Of a stretch of DNA of 64,000 bases, positions 49,950-64,000 are shown piece by piece. The position numbers and the translations under genes were made by a program. The stretch covers positions 11,965,150-12,029,149 of the forward strand of contig OX442417.1 of NCBI GenBank assembly GCA_949361645.1, read 5' to 3'. The number at the start of each line of letters is the position of its first letter. The first letter of the stretch is position 1. This DNA is from Spongilla lacustris. Its lineage: Eukaryota; Porifera; Demospongiae; Spongillida; Spongillidae. The notes under the pieces were generated by a model that worked only from the letters and a program-made list of their open reading frames with translations, made no database searches and had not been told where the DNA came from.

Positions 49950-51215
49950 GTCATGTGTAGTTGTCATTTAATTTGTAAATTAACCACAACGTTCTGGTCA
50001 ACATACAAAAGGACCGTGTCTTCTATTACAGATGAAGGATGATGCCGATCAATCATCATGTTCGGAAGCAGACAATACATTCTGTGGAAATCCAATCATA
50101 TATTGCACTGTACTTGCCAGTTACCGCAATGTTTTAGAACCTAAGCCTTGGACTTGGTTACTATGTAGAAGGAACCAAGATTACAAAACCAACTCAGTTG
50201 AAGAGGCTCCTCCCAATAAAGTCTAGATCAAGGCAACCATGTCACTGCATGCACTATTGCTGCTAGCTCATTTGTTATGGATAGAGGGACAATATAAAAC
50301 TGCTTTCTTAGCCAATTTTTAAGTGTTTACGGTTTATCATATTTCATGCACACCTGGTTAGACAAGATATAAAAACATTCTCCCTGAGAAAGTTAGTGAT
50401 ATATAGGATTTGAAGGCAATGGTGGTAGAGAACAAGGGATTGGAAATGCAATAAGTATTCCTATATTTAGCACTTTGTACAACGGCATTACATTTATGTT
50501 GCTATATGTAAATATAGGAATAATTATTGCGCCTCTAATCTCTTGTTCCCTTCCTTTTTACACCACCATATATGTGCCAGAGAAAGTGATAGTATCAAAC
50601 ATTCGAATATCACTTTTGGCATTCATCTCGTCGTTTACCTCTTATTATTCACCTCTTACGTTCCTATGCATGAAGACATTTTGACAGTCGCGGTAAACAA
50701 AGCTGGCGGCTTGTATACACAATTCTAATTATACATGTACGTAAAACATTGCCATGGTACTCCATGCATATTATATAATGATTACGTATATCAGTTTCAT
50801 GCTTTATATCTCTGATACCAGCAGATGTTCTTCCAGGAAATTCTACAGCCATTGGCGCTCTTTAAAACCGTTCCTATCTTGAGTTATACTCACTCAGAAA
50901 GAAAGAAAGAAGACAAATAAGCCTGGAAACAAGAATCCATTCCTCCAAACAAACATAAATCTTATGTGAGTGCCACTGAAATCTGAGTATGGCAAATCAA
51001 ATCGCTTTTTTTTTTTCAAAACTATACATTTGACCCAACCCAATGCCATGTGCATAGCAATTCCCTGATACAAATAGTGCATGCATGTATAATGTGATGG
51101 CATGCATGGCATACAGGTACAGTGTACACATGTACAATTCTACAAGCATATATTACTAAGAGTCAGTATTTTTACTGAGTGCTTTGTTCTGTGACATTAA
51201 AAGAAGAACTTCGCA
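49950..51215. other. 3' flank of the kinase gene; no supported gene
   Basis: A 64-codon plus-strand frame at 50032-50226 and small minus-strand frames lack domain or splice support. The kinase 3' untranslated region should lie just left of 51216. Confidence 0.4.
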
Positions 51216-58724
<7,509 letters not shown>

Positions 58725-60290
58725 AATTCAGTGACGCTCAAATGAACTGCCGTTACTGCGCTGCCGCGCCGCTACTATAAAATTTGCATACTTACGAAAA
58801 AGAACTCATAACAAATTTGATTTCAAATATGCATATTGCGCATGAGTATTATGCACGCTATTGGGACATTATACCGCCCCATGTATATGCAGGAGGTATT
58901 TTTAAATTGCTATTGACGCCAGTCCTACGCCGAAAGCTGTCGCGCATTTTACGTTTTAATATTGTTCACCAATCTCGTCACTCGTTACATTGCGGCCACT
59001 GCATGCATGGTCCATACGGAACTTGAATTACAAATAAATATGCAATACTGACTGGTTTCAACAGCTAGGATCCAAACAGAAAGATGAGCCAGTTTCTTCT
59101 CTGCGCGGTCCGCAAAAATTACAAAACTGATTCAATATACATATAACACGCGAGAGCATTCAGACTCTTTTGGAACACTCTGACTAAGGACGTGGATGAG
59201 TACGTGAAGACTAAAAACATGGATCAACTATCGGTAAGGTTTTGAGCTTATCGATAATAATAAGTAAATACCTGTTGTCAATTAATTTCTCTTCGCTATA
59301 TCGATAATAAACTTACCGATAAGCTTTCTTACTGGATGATAATGATTACCGCTAAGGGTGAGGGCCAGACTACCAATGGCGCGCCCAATTTGAGTTGCAC
59401 GCGGCTACATCGCATTCTTATACAGTACAACCTTACGTTTGGCGACAGGTATGATATTTGGAATTGAAAATTTCCAAGGTTGAGTATAAACTTTTATATA
59501 CATTGTGTAGGTTGGGATAGATATGCACAGCCGGTTGGTTCATTGCCATGCAAAATATAAAAGAGTCAATCAACAATAGTTATATTATAACCCTGGTTCA
59601 GGCTGGTTGACTACTTTTCGAAGCTACGGAAGGCTGAACCAGACCAATGACATGCATGTGGATTATCCAGTCGATGAATTCGAATACTGCCCAGATGAAT
59701 TTTATATTACAAAAGGAAGAAATTGGAAAGGATATTTGTAGTGATGCACAACAAAATATTATTGCTTCAGCACAAGCACAGATGAAAACTGACTGTGACG
59801 AAAGAAAAAAAAAAAAAAAAAAGGAAAACATATAAGGTACAGCATATTATCGTTTTTCCAACCATCGATCACGGTAGATGGCGGCCATGGAAAGAAAGTC
59901 CTACGCCCAGAAATTTTGATGTCATAACATACTGTACATGCACGTACATGTAGCAACATACCATGCATATGGTTTCTTTGCTGCACATGTTCTTATTAAG
60001 TACTGGGTTAAAGTTCAAACAAAGGCCACAGATGCCCATTGACTTGCGTATCGATGAAAAGGTTCATGTATACTACAGTTATTCTCGTGCAGAGAAATTT
60101 GCTCCGAATCGGACGAGAACGTGTCGCGACCTCTAAAAGAAGACAAGCACCACTGTCAAAACGCAAGTTTTTACGCGATTAAAACACATAAAACTCTTTA
60201 GTGGATAGATAGAGCTATTTGTTTATCGTACAGCCATGCCGCGGCGAGCATTTTTTTTTTTCGTTGCTACAAATCGTTCTTAAGTGGGGT
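58725..60290. other. Upstream region of the kinase gene; no supported gene
   Basis: The likely kinase promoter is just right of 58724 (GC-rich, no TATA box). Further out are only short frames and an A run at about 59805-59822. Confidence 0.4.
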
Positions 60291-60294
60291 TTAA

Positions 60295-60678
60295 TCACAC
60301 GGTTTCGTTGTGGGTTTCTTCACTGGGATGGGAATAGCAGCAAGGTTCTGAGGGTCGATACTTATTAAATGTGAACTCCTGGGAGCACATCAGGAATGAA
60401 TGAAGAATTAATTTTAGCCATGCTATACATATACAATTGCATAGTGTTGCTGTGCTTACCACGCCCAGGAAGCTCGAGGTGTGGCAGAAGTCAGTACTGA
60501 GGGGTACGCAGTTATCCCCCATGTCATAGTCAAGCAGGGCTTGGTCCATTGTAGTGGCCCAACCTTTTTGGAGGATTGGTCCACAGGAGCCATCAGACAG
60601 GGTTCCCCGAGTTGCTATCATATTTGGAGCTGGTACTTTAACATCCAGTAGGTCCTCCTTCATATCCACCATCTCCAT
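60295..60678 (-). CDS. Unrecognised small protein or 3' end of a gene, two exons, PDZ-type C-terminus
   Basis: Exon 60678-60460 opens with ATG (MEMVDMKEDLLDVKVPAPNM), continues through GTLSDGSCGPILQKGW and LSTDFCHTSSFLGV, and ends on a GTAAGC donor in phase 0. Exon 60378-60295, behind GCTCCCAG, adds EFTFNKYRPSEPCCYSHPSE and finishes THNETV-stop. The last four residues (N-E-T-V) fit a class I PDZ-binding motif. The open frame extends a little upstream of the ATG, so this may be the end of a longer gene. No domain is recognised. Confidence 0.45.
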   Translation of the reverse strand: MEMVDMKEDLLDVKVPAPNMIATRGTLSDGSCGPILQKGWATTMDQALLDYDMGDNCVPLSTDFCHTSSFLGVVSTATLCNCICIAWLKLILHSFLMCSQEFTFNKYRPSEPCCYSHPSEETHNETV

Positions 60679-60868
60679 GTTGTTGTCTCCATGTTGTTGG
60701 GCACCAGTTTTTATTATTATTTTTGGATGGGCAAGCGAGAGAGAAAGAGAGAGAAAGGGAGAGGGAGGGAGGGGAGGGAGAGAGAGAGAGGAGAGAGCCT
60801 TTCACCATTAGTATTATGTACAAAGGTTTTTGGCTGTGTTGAAAGAATAAATTATAATTGTACTGTTT

Positions 60869-61713
60869 TATGAGGTAACTTGACTGCTCCTCCAATAGAG
60901 AATTTCACAACTGGCTGCTCTGGACTTAAGGAAGCTGCTCTTTGAACAATCAGAGATGCACTCCTTATCTCTTGTTGTGTTTCATATCTCTGGAACACAG
61001 GACGCAGTGAACCACAACATCACTTAATATAGGTTCAATGCGGGTGCTGTTTTAATATGAGACGGTGCAAGTGGACATTGAACTAGCTTTTGCAGATTGT
61101 CAGTACTAGCCAAGCTTGGCACTATTGAATTGCATATCAACTCCAGAGGCTGGTCAAGGATCTCAAAGCACAGTGGACACCTGAGATGATCCAAACTGAC
61201 ACGTTGTTAGTGTCAGATACTGAAGGAGGCTTCATTACACTGAGGAGCTGAGCATTGCATGGAAGTGCATGGTGAGATGCCTTCAATGCGCCTGATAAGA
61301 TGGTTTGCATAATGGGAATGATGCCCTCCAATATGTTGCACTTTTTTTATTTTTGGCCTTCCACCCGTTCTCAGCTTCTTAAAATGCTCACATGCCTGTA
61401 AGCATGCATATAGATGTACATGTGAGTACTTTTTCATACCACACAATTCTCATTACTGTGGTTGCTCCATTGGAATGTGACAATGGAGCATCTTTGTTGA
61501 GCTGCTGCAGGGATTCCTTTAACCATTGTATACCTGCAGCAACTGCATGCAGAAGCAAGATGGAAAAGAGGTTGCATCATCTTCAGCATCAATAGTAATG
61601 CTAAGGCATCCTGGATGCAGCTGCTGTGCAAAACTCCTGGCATTTCTATATGGTTGAAGCTGCTTTCCCTCGAACAACCATCGATTTCCCACACACCCTG
61701 CAGTGCTGCTGTA
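60869..61713 (-). pseudogene. Decayed zinc-finger/RING-like coding relic (N-terminal RAG1-like type, tentative)
   Basis: In order on the minus strand: HCRVCGKSMVVRGKAAS (from about 61705), then after a stop and shifts QLHPGCLSITIDAEDD and FCMQLLQ (61635-61541), and TFQWSNHSNENCV at about 61480-61443. Next, an exact splice to 61395 gives ACEHFKKLRTGGRPKIKK, so C-x2-C...W-x2-H-x4-C-x2-C is rebuilt across the intron. Further on come LVQCPLAPSHIK, then VVHCVLCSRDMKHNKR (about 61016-60966), then EIRSASLIVQRAASL and VVKFSIGGAVKLPHKT before a GTACAA donor. This succession resembles a family in sponges and cnidarians with a zinc-binding head, RING finger and C2H2-like finger, reminiscent of RAG1 N-terminal regions and N-RAG-type elements. 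Stops and shifts mean it is not functional as read. Confidence 0.5.
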
Positions 61714-61858
61714 CTTTTTTGCTGTGATATTCCATGATTTCCATCCTGTTTAATTATTTTCACTCGACTGCACAATATTCATAGAATGAGCTGTGGTACT
61801 GCATGCAGGAAAATGCTGTCCGCGGGTTGTGGTGCACATAAAACGTCTTCCTACCCCG

Positions 61859-62155
61859 CCCCCCCCCCCCCCCCCCCCCCCCAAAATTTTTTTTTTAACC
61901 CGCTGTAAACCCTTTAGCTAAAGTATCAGCGCAACTCCGTAGGAACATACGTAGCGGCACATGCGCAGTATCGAGCTTGCTCGGCTGTCTGCTCTCATTG
62001 AACGCGTGGAAACTAAGCCATACGCCCCGAAAAATTGAAATTGTTACGTACAACTGATGTCCTTTACAGTGGCGTTGTGGCGCACCCGCCGCTGGGGGGG
62101 GGGGAGGGGGCAGAAGTATATAAGGGCGCCCCCTCCACCCCCCCCCCCCCCCCCT
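61859..62155. repeat. C/G homopolymer hairpins
   Basis: C runs at about 61859-61882 and 62139-62154 and a G run at 62095-62109 with nearby complementary GGGGGC...GCCCCC sequence (about 62090-62157) form a strong local hairpin just left of the large palindrome. Confidence 0.6.
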
Positions 62156-62169
62156 GCCGCCAACAAGAA

Positions 62170-63001
62170 TATATATATATGGGACAGTTTCCGCGCCCTT
62201 TTATAACATTATAAAGTTATAAAAATGCTTCATGTTTGAATCGCTATATCTTCCGAACGCTAAATGGTATCGACTTCCTATTTTCAAAAGTTCATAATAC
62301 ACCATGTCTCTACGACAGACTATATTTTGGAGTCTTGCACTTGCTCCACGCCAGTATTGCAACGTTCGATACCCCACTTGGTTCAAACCCGCCATAACTT
62401 TAGGTAGGAGTAATCAAATCGCTTCAAATTCGGTTTTTAGGTACAGAGGTCATATACCTATCGATTTGTACTGTTCGTTAATTTCTATGACATCCGTTAC
62501 GGAGATACAGTTGAACAAAGTACGTACACTTTTCCCGCTCGATTCGCGCCAAAGATTTTGGCAAATCGCGTCCCGCTCAATGTGTATGGGAAGGCGGTTG
62601 TTATATCATTGGCGCGAATCGAGCGGGAAAAAGTGCACGTAGTTTGTTCAACTGTATCACCGTAACGGATGGCATAAAAATTAACGAACAGTACAAATCG
62701 ATAGGTATAAGACCTCTGTACCTACAAACCGAATTTGAAGCGATTTGATTACTCCTACCTAAAGTTATGGCGGGTTTGAACCCGGTCGGGTATCGAACGT
62801 TGCAATACTGGCGTGGAGCAAGTGCAAGACTCCAAAATGTAATTTGTGGTAGAGAAATGGCGTAGTATGAACTGCTGAAAATAGGAAGTCAATAGCGTTT
62901 AGCTTTCGGAAGATATTAGAATTCAAACATGAAGCATTTTTATAACATTATGTTATAAAAGGGTGACATTTTCGCGGAAACTGTCCCATATATTATATAT
63001 A
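62170..63001. mobile_element. Large palindromic (foldback) element, about 830 bp
   Basis: The left arm runs from ATATATATGGGACAGTTTCC to CCCGCTCGATTCGCGCCAA (62552). The right arm is its complement from TTGGCGCGAATCGAGCGGG (62609) to GGAAACTGTCCCATATA (about 62995). Arms of about 380 bp are roughly 90 percent alike with few gaps and surround a 56-bp loop. There is no coding capacity. A diverged copy sits in the kinase gene at 51958-52411, so it is mobile or was. Confidence 0.88.
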
Positions 63002-63101
63002 TATGCACGCATACCCATACGTGTACATGTCCATCGCGACAAACTCTGCCCTACATGTACGTCCAATCCGTATACTACAATAACGCAGGTGAGCGGATGA
63101 A

Positions 63102-63187
63102 TAGTCTCGTACCCAGACCCAAGAGCATGTTAGCAATATCGCTTGCAGAATAATACTTACGTATTTTGAGTCTGGGTACGAAACTAG
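63102..63187. repeat. 86-bp TAGTCTCGTACCCAGAC hairpin element
   Basis: TAGTCTCGTACCCAGAC and GTCTGGGTACGAAACTA are terminal inverted repeats around 52 bp of unique sequence. It is the same family as 826-1034 and 12338-12383. Confidence 0.75.
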
Positions 63188-63189
63188 AG

Positions 63190-64000
63190 GATGAACGAGC
63201 AAATGAATCTTTCTTGATTCTTGGTCAGTGTTAGTGCGCTCTACTGACAAGAGCAATAATCCTTCCCGCTTTTTCTGCACCATCAAATATCTCAATTGTG
63301 TTTTCGCACGCTTTAGCCCAGAAAACTACGCTCCACAGTACTAGTACGGTATCGCAGAAATAATGCCATGTGTCGCGTTTTCATTAAGGCATCATTGCAG
63401 TTAAGGCAAATGCGCGCGCCTCACTAATATCCTTGTATGAATATGATTTGTGGTTTGTACATGAATACAATATTGCTGTTCACGTACCGACAGGTCGTTG
63501 CCGTTAGGGACTGAACGCTGTAATTTAAGTTACATAATAACGCCTTATAGCATTTGTGTACCGTAGTGGCCACAGAAAATCATAAGTACCAAACGATGTC
63601 CAACAACCAAACGAAGGGAAAATGGTCCGTGCACTGCAGTAAGTTTAAACGATCACGGCCACAGAGCCCCCAGTTGAGTAATGCTTAGCCACAACGACCT
63701 AATCAACTCGTTTAGAAAATAAGAACACTACAATTGCAATTTTAATTTTGTATATAAGCGCCAATTTTTGGCAGTGCCTTTCCCGGCACAACTAACGTGT
63801 CACATCAATGGTATGCAAAAACTCTTTCGCATGTAACACAAGTTGTATTCACCATTTCATATAATGCCATGAATGCAGTTATATTTCTATGACGTACTGA
63901 CATGACAATAGTTAGCCACTAGAATGTAAATCCTTAAAACCAAAACATGTTCGAAGCCAACTTAATTTAAATAAAGTGAGGAAACAGAAACTATACATGT
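63190..64000. other. No supported gene
   Basis: Only short frames without domain or splice support are seen to the end of the window. Confidence 0.4.

Overview
The window is animal nuclear DNA. Genes are split by short GT..AG introns (down to about 43 nt), there are no bacterial operons or ribosome-binding sites, and a complete F-BAR/SH2/tyrosine-kinase gene (FES/FER type) is present. Three Ty3/gypsy retroelements, decayed gene families I associate with sponge and cnidarian genomes, compact introns, very many C/G homopolymer runs and a great deal of tandem repeat suggest an early-branching metazoan, most likely a sponge. That placement is an inference. The window is a scaffold with one gap of exactly 200 N (48342-48541).

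Layout. 1.2-6.0 kb: a divergent gene pair. On the minus strand is the start of a serine/acid-rich repeat protein. On the plus strand is a nine-exon gene whose product carries a ParB/sulfiredoxin-like segment (IGGNHSR) and ends in a stretch resembling the C-terminal motif of N4/N6 DNA methyltransferases. This gene is the strongest candidate here for something poorly described. 6.2-9.4 kb: a 5'-truncated gypsy pol with an intact RT-RNaseH-integrase frame. 9.5-11.5 kb: two arrays of the same 22-bp minisatellite in opposite orientation around a 0.57-kb single-copy core. 13.5-14.0 kb: a 44-bp pyrimidine minisatellite. 16.8-19.5 kb: a broken gypsy element in which an inverted copy of its own integrase segment replaces the reverse transcriptase. 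22.5-25.1 kb: a third gypsy element (minus strand; 5' LTR, gag with zinc knuckles, protease, RT). 28.0-29.9 kb: an antisense retroelement fragment followed by a three-exon CD225/dispanin-like membrane protein gene. 30.3-30.7 kb: a foldback element ending in C/G homopolymers. 33.0-34.2 kb: a 31-bp minisatellite.

34.9-48.3 kb is a rearranged block. It holds a frameshifted, intronless M20 amidohydrolase (PM20D2-like), then three copies of a segmental duplication (one inverted relative to the other two). It also holds a hAT-like non-autonomous transposon with an 8-bp target duplication, whose empty site survives in a paralogous copy, and a 3.5-kb TATG array that is uninterrupted for about 3.37 kb. 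Long CA and TG tracts mark other junctions.

48.5-50.0 kb holds fragments of a minus-strand gene or element with an integrase zinc-binding-like domain. 51.2-58.7 kb is the 14-exon FES/FER-type kinase gene (minus strand); the spliced frame closes exactly at 949 codons plus stop. An intron of this gene carries a second copy of the large palindromic element found at 62.2-63.0 kb. 60.3-61.7 kb holds a short two-exon minus-strand segment and a decayed zinc-finger/RING-like coding relic. Short hairpin families, one with TAGTCTCGTACCCAGAC arms and one with CTAGTTGGGCGT arms, recur through the window.

The genes do not form a pathway. The kinase, the membrane protein and the ParB-like gene look like independent host loci embedded in mobile and tandem-repeat DNA.
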